64,000 bases of DNA. Origin: Undaria pinnatifida (Eukaryota; Sar; Phaeophyceae; Laminariales; Alariaceae). Position 1 is the first letter of the stretch; every line of letters begins with the position of its first letter. Shown here one piece after another: positions 23,871-35,668 of this stretch. The stretch is taken from positions 13,222,862 through 13,286,861 of the forward strand of contig JABAKD010000023.1 in assembly GCA_012845835.1 (NCBI GenBank), written 5' to 3'. Made by a program: the position numbers and the translations under genes. The notes beneath the pieces are model-generated. The model was not told the DNA's origin. It made no database searches and worked only from the letters and a program-made list of their open reading frames with translations.

Positions 23871-24235
23871 TGCAATGTCCCCTTCTGGGAACACCAGTCC
23901 TCGACTCTTTGGGCCTGTAATGTCCCCCTGCGGGAGCACCAGGCCTCGAGAGCAACATGCGAGTCCGAACCTGGGGTTTCTCGCCTCGGGTCTTCCTCAC
24001 TCGCTGGTGGAAACTCTTAAGGAGCCGCCCTCATTGCACCCGAAAAAGAGTCCAACACCGACGGTGCCAACCCGTCGGTAGCCTCGTTGGGCGTTTGTGT
24101 CTGCAATGTCCCCCTCTGGGAACACCAGTCCTCGGCTCTTTGGGCCTGTAGTGTCCCCTCAGGAACATCAGGCCTCGGGAGCACGACGCGAGTCCGAACC
24201 CACGGTTTCTCGCGTCGTGGCCTCTTCGCGCTGTG
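23871..24235 (+). repeat. ~135-bp direct duplication, 231-bp offset
   Basis: Copy 1 (about 23871-24005) and copy 2 (about 24102-24235) both begin 'tgcaatgtcccc(t)tctggga'. They share 'acaccagtcctcg', 'ctctttgggcctgtagtgtc' and 'gcgagtccgaacc', and end in 'ggtttctcgc'. Long minus-strand frames here (GGHYRPKESRTGVPR-like) are products of this repeat. Confidence 0.8.
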
Positions 24236-24239
24236 GCGT

Positions 24240-25480
24240 ATAATCGCAAGAAAACTGTTCTAACTGACCCCGAAGGGGCAGGGGGCTCTGAGCTGTTTCT
24301 GCTTGACGAGACGCGCGATACTTCCGTCAATTTACGGGAATAGCGTCCAGCTGATCAGGGTGGAGGCCGTGGCGTCACCACTGGCCTGTCGCGCAGTGTC
24401 GGATCTTCTTCCTGTGCCTCTGGGGCAGACGTAGCCTAAAACACTTGGGTTAGCGTGCTAAAATCCGAAAGTGGGCCCGCAGACCCTGTGGGCGTCTTCT
24501 TGAGCGGGGCTCGGGCAGGTGCCAATAATGTTTCTCCTCGAGGTGGCTCTTTTCCGTTATGCCTCTTGGAGAAGGGAAACGAGGTAGCTTATCTCGACGA
24601 CTCCTCCTTGATGGAAAAAGGGACAGGGCGCCCGCTGCTATCGGGAGCAAACACCGAATCGAGCCTCGCAAAATATCTCGGTGTTTTAGTGTTGGCCTTT
24701 CCCACAGCTCAAACAGACTGCCACCTCGTGGTCATAAAAAGTGTTTGAGGGTCGACCGTGCCACACCTCAAATCGACCGCCACCGCCTCGTCAGGAAGAG
24801 GGGAGTATGAACATGTTCGCGTAAAAAGGTGACGTGCCGTCACCGCAGCTATACTGTTGACCAAAGGGTGCCTGGGGGGAAGCGCGCAATGCGCAGGCTC
24901 CCGGACCATGGTTGAAGGGCGCGGAGTTTGGAGCGCGTACCCACATTTCTGAGTTTATGCCGTGGCTGAGGGAAACGGCACTGGAAGCGCGGTTCCCGTC
25001 GCCGAACTCAGGCCATGACCGAGGAGAACGTCGCTGGAAGCGCGCGTTCTTGACGCCGAAACAAAAACAATTACCTCGCTGGAGGGCACCACGCTCGAAG
25101 AGCTAGTTCCCACCGCCGGTACTACACCGTGTCGATCGTCCGCAGACGGCGTAGGAGCCCTTAGCAAAGGCAAGCTGTGCTGCGTCATTGGACAGGCTAG
25201 CAACCGCAACACGAGCATCTTCCGAAACGAAAACAGGCGCCCCCGACAGTGTTGTGGACGGTGCCGTACCGCAACACGAGCTGTCAATTGCCGTGATGGA
25301 ATGTGCCAGACTGGCGCACGAGACTATTTCCGCCCCCGGTTTTGGGCGACTCCAAAGCGCGTTTGAGGTGCAAAAGCGGGGGCAGAACAGGCGGGCGAGC
25401 ACGGGATACCACCTTCGTGATCCGACGTGTATGTGGTATCGTTGTGACAGTTTACCGGGCCCTGATCCTGGTGGTACCTT
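24240..25480. other. No gene recognised
   Basis: GC-rich DNA with overlapping frames on both strands. It lies downstream, in transcription sense, of the Gag relic and could hold unrecognisable remains of the same element. I see no protease, integrase or reverse transcriptase motif. Confidence 0.4.
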
Positions 25481-27060
25481 CGCAATTGACCTGAAAGATT
25501 GCGGCGATTTTCTTGTTGTTCGGGTGATAAGATTTATCGTCTCGGCGGTAGCAGACCATGCATGTTTGTCAATGTCGTTGTGCGTCATCGCCGCCAAGTT
25601 GTCCAAGTTCAGGGTTCGAACAGCCACTCACTGTAATTAAAGGATGCCTTCAATGCTTGAAGGAATGGTTGTCTTCGTGGCAGTTAAGGCGAGGCTCCCG
25701 GTTTCCTCGGAGGGCATCAGCGCGAGGTGAAAAGAGGACGCTCCAAACGGGAGCGTCGTCAGTCACAAACGAGGCATTAGGCAGAACGGCGAAAACTTCT
25801 GCATAATGATGCTCTTCTAGTGGCCAGCAGCTCGATGTGTGGCCGAGCCAAGGGTCAGATGAACCATCGATGGGCATGACAGTTGAATGGTGGCTCGATC
25901 CCGTGTGCCACGAAAGCGACTGGGACGGCACTCGGCCTCGGCCGCACCCATGATCTGCGGGCAGGGGCCCCGAGGGGGCGGATGACTGCGCTCCCGACGT
26001 AAAAGCAAGCAGGGAAATAAAATGTTTCGTCGTTGACAACAGGTGTCTCATTATGCGCATAGTCTCTAAGAGCCCGCTATATAGTATCCAATGAGGGGTA
26101 GGGCCGCCGATCCGTTGCCTTTGAACAAGGGTACAACGCAGGCATGAGAGCCGCAAATTGCTCATTCGCCGCCACCCGAACCACCTCCAACACCACATCC
26201 GTCCCCGGAGACAAAACACGCTCACTCCTCGTGAGCGGTCAGCATAAGTACGAGAAACTCCCGTGATAAACCAGAAAAAAGCGTTCCGCTACACGTTCCA
26301 AAAATATGCAGCTTTGTGTAGCCCTCCTCCGTGTCAACTCCGTCGAAGTGCGTCATCAGCAGACGCAATAGGAGGACGAAAACCTCAGGCCCAGATAGTC
26401 CTGCCATGGCTCTTGACACCTCTTTCCTGTTACCACGGCCACCTCGATGTGGTCGTCCGTGCTCGAGAACGAAGAGGAGAGGGAGGAGGTTGACGACCCA
26501 TCCCACGCTGAACGTTCTCTCGCGCCATTCCTCCGCACACCGCTGCCTCCGCCAGAGCTGCGCCACCTGCCCCGGCAATTGGTCAAAGGTTGCCCCCTCG
26601 GCGGCGCCCTGAGCCACACCAGCACCCGATACGCTTCCCCTGCCTCCACCACCGCTGTCACCCCCGTGGCGGTGGTGGTGGTCGCCACCCTCATTATTTT
26701 TGCCGCCACCCCCTCGGTTGCAGTCCTCGCGGTCAGGAATGTCGTTACGCCGCTGTTTCTCCCGGTTGCTTCCCGCCAACTCGTCCGCCAGAGTTTGGCC
26801 AGAAGACGGGGTCGGCGGCCTCGTTGTGGGCCATCCGTAGGGCCTTGACGAGGCCAAGGGTCCAGGCGGCCCGCGTCTGTCTTGCATAGGAGGTATAATT
26901 CATGTGAGCCCATGCCGCCTCCACCGAAAGGGCGCCCGCTTGCTGCAACTCCGCATATGCCAAGTCCAAGGGGTCGGCATGGGCGCCCAGATCCCGGGAG
27001 GTCTGGGGGTGACGCTCTGCCAAGCGCGGAGAGCTCAAGTGGCGGCGGTGGTGCCCCATC
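25480..27060 (-). pseudogene. LTR-retrotransposon Gag-like pseudogene
   Basis: The minus strand carries in order: an N-terminal part at 27059-26745 ('AYAELQQAGALSVEAAWAHM', 'NPVFWPNSGGRV'-like), an Asn/Asp/Gly-rich linker (about 26780-26600), a helical-looking core at about 26380-26225 ('HFDGVDTEEGYTKLHIFG'), then after a frameshift 'LSPGTDVVLEVVRVAANEQF' (about 26140-26205). A later block reads 'SCWPLEEHHYAEVFAVL' (about 25770-25835). The zinc-knuckle region follows ('LNCHEDNHSFKH', about 25640-25690), then 'NPELGQLGGDDA' (about 25570-25610). Gag proteins coat element RNA through CCHC knuckles (C-X2-C-X4-H-X4-C). Here the first Cys codon is CGC and the last is TGA, each one substitution from Cys, so the knuckle is dead. 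At least two more frameshifts and several stops occur. The block order matches a Gag type I associate with stramenopile LTR elements. I see no LTRs or pol. Confidence 0.6.
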
Positions 27061-27640
27061 GTGCGCGGGGGGGGCAGCTAGTGGCTCTCCCCCGTGTCTG
27101 GCGAAAGCTGTCGTTGAGACACCCCCGCGTGCGGTGGAGGTTGGCCCGTATTTTACTCTGCGCCAACCGGTGAGTCGACCCTCTGGGTTGGTGGGCCCGG
27201 GTGGTGGTATGGTCGCCGGTCTTCTTTCTCGTCACCGGAACCGGCCTCCGGTAATCCCGCCCGTCTCGAGTCGCGGGATCTCGAGCGAGCGCTCCCTGTC
27301 TCGTGGGCATCCAGGTTGGGGCGCTTGGAAGACCTCAGCCTGCTCCGAGGAGCCCGCGTCTTCACTAGTAGACGTTTTGTTGGTTGTTGTCTGAAGGAAA
27401 GGCAGCGGAGGGAGGGGGTGTGAGGGAAGGTGGCGGGATGGGAACGACGCGTAAAGAAGCTATGCAGATATATTGTTGTGGTGTCCCTGATGCAAGTAGC
27501 GGTAATATCTGTGTGCCAGCAAGCAGCAATGTATGGGCCTAGACTCCGTCCATCATCAGTGATGGTAGCAGCCACGACAACTACCCGTATAATAGAGGAC
27601 AGCGATAAGAAGGGTTACATCCACCAAAACCACAACGTAA
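27061..27640. other. Upstream flank of the Gag relic; no separate gene recognised
   Basis: A minus-strand frame (27153-27575) continues GC-rich, Arg/Ser/Pro-rich sequence upstream of the Gag-like part. It may include the true Gag start or leader. No other signal is visible. Confidence 0.35.
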
Positions 27641-28390
27641 GAGCAGCGCCCAGTCTGACCGTAGGGTATACGGGTAACGCCTGCACCAACCGCAGCAAAA
27701 GCGGCCGAAAATGCGCAGCACTGACCCTAACCGCAGTGCACGGGGTGCAACACAGCAAAGGTACGTCTGCACCGATCGCACTAAATCAGGCAGCAGACCA
27801 AGGCTACGGTAGGGGGGGTACCCCCATTTTCACTGGTGTGTTTGAGTCACTCGCACGAGTGGCTCTGTACCCCACGGATGAAGACGGTTTAGGCATTTGT
27901 TTCGGCGCAGCTTAGATCACCTTTGCATTGCGGATTGATTTCGTCAATGTAAAGAATGAAGAACGCGTAAGATCGCATAGGAACGAAGGGGTTACTCGCG
28001 CGAGTGACCCCTGGCCACTGAAATAAAAGGCGCAAAAGGGGACCCCCCTACCGTAGCCTGGGTCAGCATTAAACCTAGGCGGGGGGGGGTGGCACAGGAA
28101 AGCGTCCCCCAAAATGCCCACGCCCATCGCACCAAAACAGGCAGCATTTAACCTAGGTGCAGTTTAGGTGGGGGTACTACAGCAAAGGGTTGCACAAGAC
28201 GCCCACGCCGATCGCTCCAAAAATAGGCAGCATTTATCCCACGCAGAGTAGTGTAGGGGGGCAGCACAGTAAAATGGCGCCTAACTGGCCGACGCTCATC
28301 GCACCAAAACAGCCAGCGTTTAACCTAGGGGTAGCGCATAGGGGTTGCACAGTGAAGGGCAGCCCAACACGCCGACACTCTTCACACCAC
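27640..28390 (+). repeat. ~85-bp tandem array, interrupted
   Basis: Units contain 'atcgcaccaaaacaggcagc', 'atttaacctagg' and 'gggttgcacag' and recur at about 27730, 28116, 28201, 28289 and 28370. The spacing is 84-88 bp where uninterrupted. The array is split by the inverted-repeat insertion at 27802-28058. Divergence between units is about 15-25% by eye. Confidence 0.75.
27802..28058. mobile_element. 257-bp inverted-repeat element inserted in the tandem array
   Basis: Ends are perfect inverted repeats over at least 16 bp: left GGCTACGGTAGGGGGG, right its reverse complement. Inside each end lies a further palindrome-rich block ('cactcgcacgagtg' left, 'actcgcgcgagtgac' right). It has no coding content. 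The tandem repeat resumes on both sides, which shows an insertion. No target-site duplication is obvious. I read it as a MITE or other foldback-type element. Confidence 0.65.
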
Positions 28391-28637
28391 GCCAACGTTA
28401 TCATACGAAACTCATCCAAATGATCTCAATTCGGGTAATTACAGGCCTTTCGAGGCCGTATCTTAACAAATACTGCTAGATAGACAGAAAGCGAGCGATC
28501 GATGTCGTACTAAGCAGCTTGCTAAGTTGAGTATCGAACCCAAACTTGTTCAACTCACAGGTGACGTCGTTAGATTATTTTATAAAATACTCGTACTACT
28601 GCTACTCCGGTGCATTGCATCAGACTTTCGGGGGAAA

Positions 28638-28659
28638 TCTGTTGTTGTTGTTGAGATGA

Positions 28660-28691
<32 letters not shown>

Positions 28692-28712
28692 TTGCTGTTG
28701 TTGTTGTTGTTC
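28638..28712 (+). repeat. (TTG)n microsatellite with GAT interruptions
   Basis: About 75 bp of TTG triplets interrupted by ATGATG and one CTG. It produces a poly-Leu frame of no evident meaning. Confidence 0.9.
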
Positions 28713-29034
28713 TCACATTAAATCGCATGGTCACGTCCGCGGTCACAGGACAGGCTCCAGCACTCAGGAGCTAAATAATACCCCAGGGAAAAAACACAAA
28801 CCAAAAGGTGGCACAGGCTTATTTTACAGCTGACGCGATTCATGCCTCCGGCAGAAACATACAAAAAGTGAGATGGGGAGTCAGCCTACGATGTGCGTGG
28901 TCTATACTGGTGCATACGTCCCACTACCCACGCCCGGAAAAACTGACTATACCGCTTGAGGAAAGACCACCATGTATATATTAAACGTAGTACCTATCAC
29001 TACGAATACGCACGACAGACGCAAGTCAGTTGCA

Positions 29035-29105
29035 AAAAAGAGAGCAATTAAAAGGAAAACATAGAAAGGAGAGGAAAGGAAAGAAAATGAAGCAAAAAAG
29101 AAAAA
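29035..29105 (+). repeat. Polypurine tract left of composite repeat locus 2
   Basis: About 70 bp almost entirely A and G ('gaaaggagaggaaaggaaag'), ending just before the first unit of the array at 29113. A similar tract (31367-31437) follows the right end of the locus. Confidence 0.8.
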
Positions 29106-29112
29106 TATATAT

Positions 29113-31354
29113 CCGACCACCTGCACGATCGCCTAGACCTAGCACCACGCGTAAAACAAGCTGCTACATATCTTTGATCCCACAGCCGAAGTATATTTGA
29201 ATGTTATTTGTGACCTAAACCTCCTAAAACATCTCTCCCCCCCCCCCTCTTGCTCTCCCTTACTCAAACGCCCCACCAAATATCGAAATCCGCCACATTA
29301 ATAAACACTTCACGCACAGGATATCACCTCATTATCTTTCGAGAGCCATCCATGCCAAGGTGTGCCCCCCCCCCCCCGCCTCGAACGCCCATCACCCGCA
29401 CCATCGCCTAGACCTAGCACCACACGTACAACAAACCCCTCACCTAAAGCCCTTCCTCCCCCCCCCCCCCCCCCCTCCAACGCCCCCTCTTTTCCGACCA
29501 CCTGCACGATCGCCTAGACCTAGCACCACGCGTATAACAAGCTGCTACATATCTTTGATCTCACAGCCGAAGTGTATTTGAATATTATTTGTGACCTAAA
29601 CCTCCTAAACCCCCCCCCCCCCCCCCCCCCCTCTTGCTCTCCCTTACTCAAACGCCCCACCAAATATCAAAATCCGCCACATTAATAAACACTTCACGCA
29701 CAGGATATCACCTCATTATCTTTCGAGAGCCATCCATGCCGCTGTGTTCCCTCCCCCCTCCCCGCCTCGAACGCCCCCTTTTTCCCCATCACCCGCACCA
29801 TCGCCTAGACCTAGCACCACACGTATAACAAACCCATCACCTAAAGCCCTTCCCCCCCCCCCCCCCCCCCCCTCCAACGCCCCCTCTTTTCCGACCACCT
29901 GCACGATCGCCTAGACCTAGCACCACGCGTATAACAAGCTGCTACATATCTTTGATCTCACAGCCGAAGTGTATTTGAATATTATTTGTGACCTAAACCT
30001 CCTAAAAAATCCCCCCCCCCCCCCCCCCCCTCTTGCTCTCCCTTACTCAAACGCCCCACCAAATATCAAAATCCGCCACATTAATAAACACTTCACGCAC
30101 AGGATATCACCTCATTATCTTTCGAGAGCCATACATGCCGCTGTGTTCCCTCCCCCCCCCCCGCCTCGAACGCCCCCTTTTTCTCCATCACCCGCACCAT
30201 CGCCTAGACCTAGCACCACACGTATAACAAACCCCTCACCTAAAGCCCTTCCTCCCCCCCCCCCCCCCCCCCTCCAACGCCCCCTCTTTTCCGACCACCT
30301 GCACGATCGCCTAGACCTAGCACCACGCGTATAACAAGCTGCTACATATCTTTGATCTCACAGCCGAAGTGTATTTGAATATTATTTGTGACCTAAACCT
30401 CCTAAAAAATCCCCCCCCCCCCCCCCCCCCTCTTGCTCTCCCTTACTCAAACGCCCCACCAAATATCAAAATCCGCCACATTAATAAACACTTCACGCAC
30501 AGGATATCACCTCATTATCTTTCGAGAGCCATACATGCCGCTGTGTTCCCTCCCCCCCCCCCGCCTCGAACGCCCCCTTTTTCCCCATCACCCGCACCAT
30601 CGCCTAGACCTAGCACCACACGTAAAACAAACCCCTCACCTAAAGCCCTTCCTCCCCCCCCGCCCCCCCCCCCGCCCCCACACCCCCCACCTCCCCCCCA
30701 ACCCATCCCATCCCCACCTCCTCGAACACTCCACCCTCTCTTTACTCACTGATTGTACGGCTTACCCCAGCCAGGATATACATGATAAACTGATGTATTA
30801 TTTCCAAAACCGTCACATTTATCCCCTCAAAATAATGTATAGTTTCCAGGCACATATTGAGCTGCCCCCCCCCCCCGCCCCAACCCCCCCCCCCCCCGCC
30901 CCCAATAATATACTGATGCCAAAACCGTCAGATTTATCCCCTCGAAAGGATTTATAGCTTACATGCACAAATCGCCCCCTTCCCCCCTCCTCCAAACCCG
31001 CGCGCTTTTGATCAAAACCAGGCCCCCACGTCCTTCAAAACTCCGCCCCACCCCCTCACCGGTTATTCGACTTACAAGATTCACTTGATCAAAGGTTACA
31101 TTTCCCTTCACAGCTGTCAGATTTTGTCCCCCTCAGAAACGGGTTTTATAGTTTCCGCGCACAGACTGACTAAAATCATCCTGTTGACCCTGATAGCTAC
31201 ACTGTAGTTGTAAGGGGAGTCGCCGACCTATATCCTTAATGAGGACACACAACTCGTAATACGCGCGATCGGAGTATCACACACAGCTTGCAAAGATGAG
31301 TTTCGACGAAATCTTCGATCTCACAGCTGGAGTGTATTTTCATTTTTTATAATA
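29113..31354 (+). repeat. Composite C-rich dispersed repeat, locus 2 (largest)
   Basis: Four head-to-tail units begin 'ccgaccacctgcacgatcgc' at 29113, 29494, 29891 and 30291 (spacing 381, 397 and 400 bp). Each contains 'tttgatctcacagccgaagt', a run of C, 'caaacgccccaccaaatatc', 'cacaggatatcacctcatta', a second C run and a half-copy of its own start. The later units are almost identical apart from C-run length. The array passes into the ~100-bp modules seen at 5.1-6.4 kb (about 30770 and 30908) and ends with one ~340-bp 3' module (31010-31354). All Pro-rich frames here are repeat products. Confidence 0.85.
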
Positions 31355-31366
31355 TATATAAAAAAA

Positions 31367-31437
31367 AGAAAAGACAAGAAAAGCAACAAAAGACAAGACA
31401 AGCAGAGGAAGAAGGGAAAGGAAAAGAGAAAAAACGT
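31367..31437 (+). repeat. Polypurine tract right of composite repeat locus 2
   Basis: About 70 bp rich in A/G with few pyrimidines ('gaggaagaagggaaaggaaa'), starting about 13 bp after the 3' module ends. Confidence 0.8.
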
Positions 31438-31439
31438 CA

Positions 31440-33380
31440 AACTAGCAGAACCTAGGAACTGACTAAAGAACGCCCAACGCAGAGGGCACGGTGATAGCAC
31501 TGGTACTGCTGACGCGGGTTGGGATTTTCGCTGGTCTTTCTGTCGGCGATAGTCTTTTGGCGTTGTACTTCTGTGCGCATTCTACCTGCCGCCGCCACCA
31601 CTGCTTTTTGCGGAAATTTTTGCATGTACCGGGCCAGCGTTTTATAATTCGCCCGTGGAATTTCGTGGAAACCCCTATCGTATGTAGACCTAGGTCTAGA
31701 GGGAAAAAAACAGAGTTTTGGGTGCGATGCCGCAAGGGATTACAGCCGCTCTGTGCCACCATATCCCTTTTTGTGTCGACTACGAGTGTGGAACGGTTGT
31801 TGACTAGCTTGCCTGTCCATCAGAATGTTACGCACGGCCGTGGTAGGTCTGTGCAACGAGTGCAATGCTGCTGTAGAGTGCTATATTCTGGCGATACCTT
31901 TTTTACAGTTTGGTAGGATACGCGGAAGATGTGGCACCTCGGGACTCGAGACGTACGGCATGCGGAAGGTTCACGAATAAATACAGCAGCATGCTGAATT
32001 CCGGACGGAGAGTGTACAGTTTGTCCTACCATATAGCCTGGTATGTAGCAGGTGCAGTATAGCACCGATAGTAATAATCTTCAGTTCCAATCCGTACGTG
32101 TGCATGCTTCGGCCTTTCGTGGGCCACACCACTGAGACGAGACATGGGCCCATACAACGCACGTACGAATACGCATGTATGTGCGAGGCTTGCACTGGTT
32201 TATACCGCAGCCTGGATTAGCTGCCTGTGTACGCTCCTCATGGCATACAAAACAGACTTCGCCTATCTACCTGCGGCATTGCCCCCGGTAGGTATCGTTT
32301 GCTTTGCGCGCATGCACAGACAGCGACGACGCGGCCTCGACGTGTCTAAGCTTGACTGGAATCATATTTGTATCTGAAAATTATTCCTGCTCAGACCTCC
32401 TGCCCATCAGCCGTGGGTCCACCCTACCTAGCCAAACCTGGGCGCTACTGGTTGGCACGTGCTACACGTCTGCGTAGGAATATCAAACGGCAGCCTCCCA
32501 CTTAAGCGTTCTATCTTACTTTTGGCGGTACTCCGCTCACAACTCCACCTCTCACGTCAGTGTTGCCAACGTCACCGTCTTTTCTAGTCCCTCGGTCGTC
32601 ACATCACTCACTCCCCTCCCTAACACCAACACCCCATAACAAAAGGTAGACTGCCCCCTCCACCTCTACCCCGTCCACAGCACAAGCGAAGCCAGACGGT
32701 TCTGGTCATGCTTGAGCTGTTTGCGACGCAGGGACCCTTGGAAGAGTGGTGTTTTCGCTGGTGTTGTTGCTAAATTTTTTCCCGCTTCGCTTCAACATCT
32801 TTCTTGAATTCCTGCGAAAAAGTTGCACTCGCAGCCTTCCACCTCTAGTCGGTCGGCCAGCACCTCGTTCTGGAATTGCTACAGCTTCATTCCGGCTCGC
32901 CGCAAAGGCAGTGAAGTCCAGTACCTGCGGACTTTTCCCTTTCGAGATACTAAGGTGGCGAAAGGCTTGACGACAGTGTCCTGGCAGACATCCTGCTAAC
33001 GGCGCGAACGGATCAAACAGCAAGGAGGACAGAGGGGATGGCGACACGAGGGGTTACCTGTCACCGAAAACTCAACGCTATCATAACGCCGCAATTCGAA
33101 GTGGCAACGGAGTAAAGGCAGGCAGTATACATTGAGTCTAAATAACGATGCACGAATGCAGCTCCATACAGAGCAGCTGGTGTTCAACCGTCACCTCCAG
33201 ATGTAGCGAAAAAGATGCAAACCCCACGCTGGTCTCGCTAACAATCCGCGCGGCCACTAGCCCAGAAAAAATCCACGGCATGTGATATCTTCTTCAATCT
33301 CACCATTGAAAAGTGGGGTCGACTACCACCAGGCTGTATGTATCTCCAGAAAATTGTCTATCAGCATAGAGCGTAAACCC
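31440..33380. other. No gene recognised
   Basis: A plus-strand frame of 141 codons (31491-31916) overlaps a minus-strand frame of 99 codons. A 113-codon minus-strand frame lies at 32706-33047. None shows a domain, signal peptide or membrane segment I can defend. Confidence 0.4.
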
Positions 33381-34600
33381 CTAGCAAACGCTAGCAACTC
33401 CGAGTCCGTGCTCCCGTGCCGTCGTTGGAATTACTGGGGGTTTTAGCGTCGACAACGATCCTTGAGAGGGGTGGCCAGAACTAGAGTTCACCGCGGCTGG
33501 TTTGGACGCAAAGCGAGTGACTGTAATTGAATTACGAGGGAAAGCGACCCATAAATAGTGCTGCTTATTTGGTACATTGCAACTCTCCGTTGTGCTCAGC
33601 ACGCCCCCCTCTGGCATATGCCTACTGTACTACTTCGCTAAATACGAAGACATCATACGCGGTGGCACGCAAACAATAGTTTTCGATTATGCTGACTGCG
33701 CCCAGGTGAGTTGAGTTATGAATTGACGATCTCCAAAGATCCCAACCATACCGAAGTCGCGTTTTTATTGCGGTCGTGACAGTGAGCCAATTATAGCCAA
33801 TGCGGTCAAACTTTGTGTGGCGCCGTACAACGGTATAGCCCCAATGATCTACGAAGCAATCGAGCCGCCCTGTCCATGATATATTTTTTTGTTGTCTCCC
33901 CATAGCTATGAAGCCCCCCCCCGTCCCTCCCGGCGCAAGCACGTCTAAACTCACCTTGATGAGATAAAATCGAAGACCGGATCCAATAGGCCAAGGTCTT
34001 CCGCATCCGGCTCCATTTTGTCGGGGGCTCTAACTGAGACTCGCCGTCTGGGGCGCTGGAAATTGGGATGATAGGAAGACAGATTTTGGGGACGGGCGAT
34101 AAGCAGCAAGGTGATATTTCCGCCAACCGGTCATAGCATACGAGGCAAGCAATCGTTTGCAATCCCAGGTACACGCACGAAACAAGGGGAAAAAAAGGCG
34201 CCTGAGACGCGACCTCATTGTACTCGCTCACATGGTTCGCAATCCAAGCGCAACCTTTATCTTTGTCACCTGTGATTCTTCAAGTGTTTTTTGAGTAAAT
34301 TGGTACTCAACCCCGACACGATATATGACACGCCGGAGGGTTTGAAACTTACCAGCACAACCTAACGTATCACTGTGCTTGCTAGGACAGAACGACTGCG
34401 GGAAGTATCGTTTTCTTCCGGCCCAACGGGCGTCTCCTGCTTGACTTGCTGCCTTGTCATACCACGACAGTGGCGGCCGGACGGATTCAACCACAAAGAA
34501 AGTAGAAAACATCAAGGGGTCAACGGCGGTATGCTCATCAATGCATATTTCACACTGACGGGGCGGTTTTGGATTCAGCACCAAAATTGAAAAATGAACG
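33381..34600 (-). CDS. Candidate spliced gene, unrecognised product (partial model)
   Basis: Three minus-strand segments have good splice signals. Segment A (about 34600-34353) reads 'RQCEICIDEHTAVDPLMFST...' and ends at a consensus donor G|GTAAGT. Segment B is 34055-33955, with a pyrimidine-rich acceptor 'cccaatttccag' and donor AAG|GTGAGT. Segment C is 33520-33381, with acceptor 'ttcaattacag' and stop TAG at 33381. B and C join in phase (one base carried over), giving an open frame from '(C)APDGESQLEPPTKWSR' into 'VTRFASKPAAVNSSSGHPSQ' and ending 'GLGVASVC'. A and B do not join in phase with these exact sites, so the 5' part is wrong or another exon exists. No domain is recognised and the C-terminal part is Ser/Pro/Thr-rich. 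The intron of about 430 bp would suit a brown-algal gene. It could be a chance arrangement. Confidence 0.35.
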
Positions 34601-34639
34601 TAGAAGTTTATTACATGGGCAGAGCACATGAACATTTAC

Positions 34640-35623
34640 AACTGACACTCACCGCATCGCTCTACCCGGGAATGCTATGCATGGTTTTGCGCCGATGTCG
34701 TCCGTCACGGCCCTGAGCCCCACTCCACGAACAGGCGCATGATTGGTGCGCGTGGTGGCCTTCACGCCCACCGCGCAACGTCCTAAAAGATTGGTAGGGA
34801 ACAGCATCACCAGTCACACGTCAGCAGGCAGAAACAGTCTGGACGCCATTACGCCAATACTGTACATCTGAGGAGGGGAAGAACGTGAAAGGATGTGAGG
34901 TATGGGATGGAAACAAGTTCAAGAGATGAATGTCCACGGAACGTGGCGCGCATCACACGCGTTGCGATGCACGTTGCTCAAGCCTGAACGAGAGACATGA
35001 ACGAATCGTCCCTCCGCGCCATCTGCTCGACAACCAGTCAACCTCACCTTAACGTGGCGGAATCCGTTCCCCTTCTCCGCGTTTTTCACTCCTGCCAAAG
35101 GCCGTATTGTGCTCCCGATGGATGTCTCGGCGTTGAGGATCTAATCAATCTATGAGCACCTTTTTGTTCAAGAAGCAAGGGCGAAGAGAGAAACGGTGCT
35201 GTACAGATGCTGCTGACTCCTATCTCGGATGACTTGAGGTTCCTACCAACCAGAGTACACTACCTGTGCACTTGACAACCTGTGTACTTGAACAATCTGT
35301 GTAAGTGTACATGAGTGTACGGCGACAGTTGCTTGGCGATACGAACAGCAGGGCACCGTAAACAGCAGCAACATAATCCTCAACAGCTAGCGGAACCGAC
35401 ACAGCTACTACTACTGACACTGTACAGCATAGACCCCAGCTTTTGCTGCGGCTACTGCTGCTTCATGTGACAGTTGCTGTTGCCATGCCTATCACTGCCG
35501 CTGTTATTCTACACGTGGTGAAACAGTATATCGACTACGTGCGCGGTGTGCATGTTGACCGGCAATACGGTACGTGCGTTGGGGAGCCGCGGGCTGCAGC
35601 AGCAGTAGCAGTAGAAGAAGGAC

Positions 35624-35668
<45 letters not shown>

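Noticed and set aside
23122-24000. 292-codon minus-strand frame as an intact gene
   Set aside because: It crosses a tandem duplication and follows the NADAR frame only in parts; the domain continues in other frames, so the open frame is accidental.
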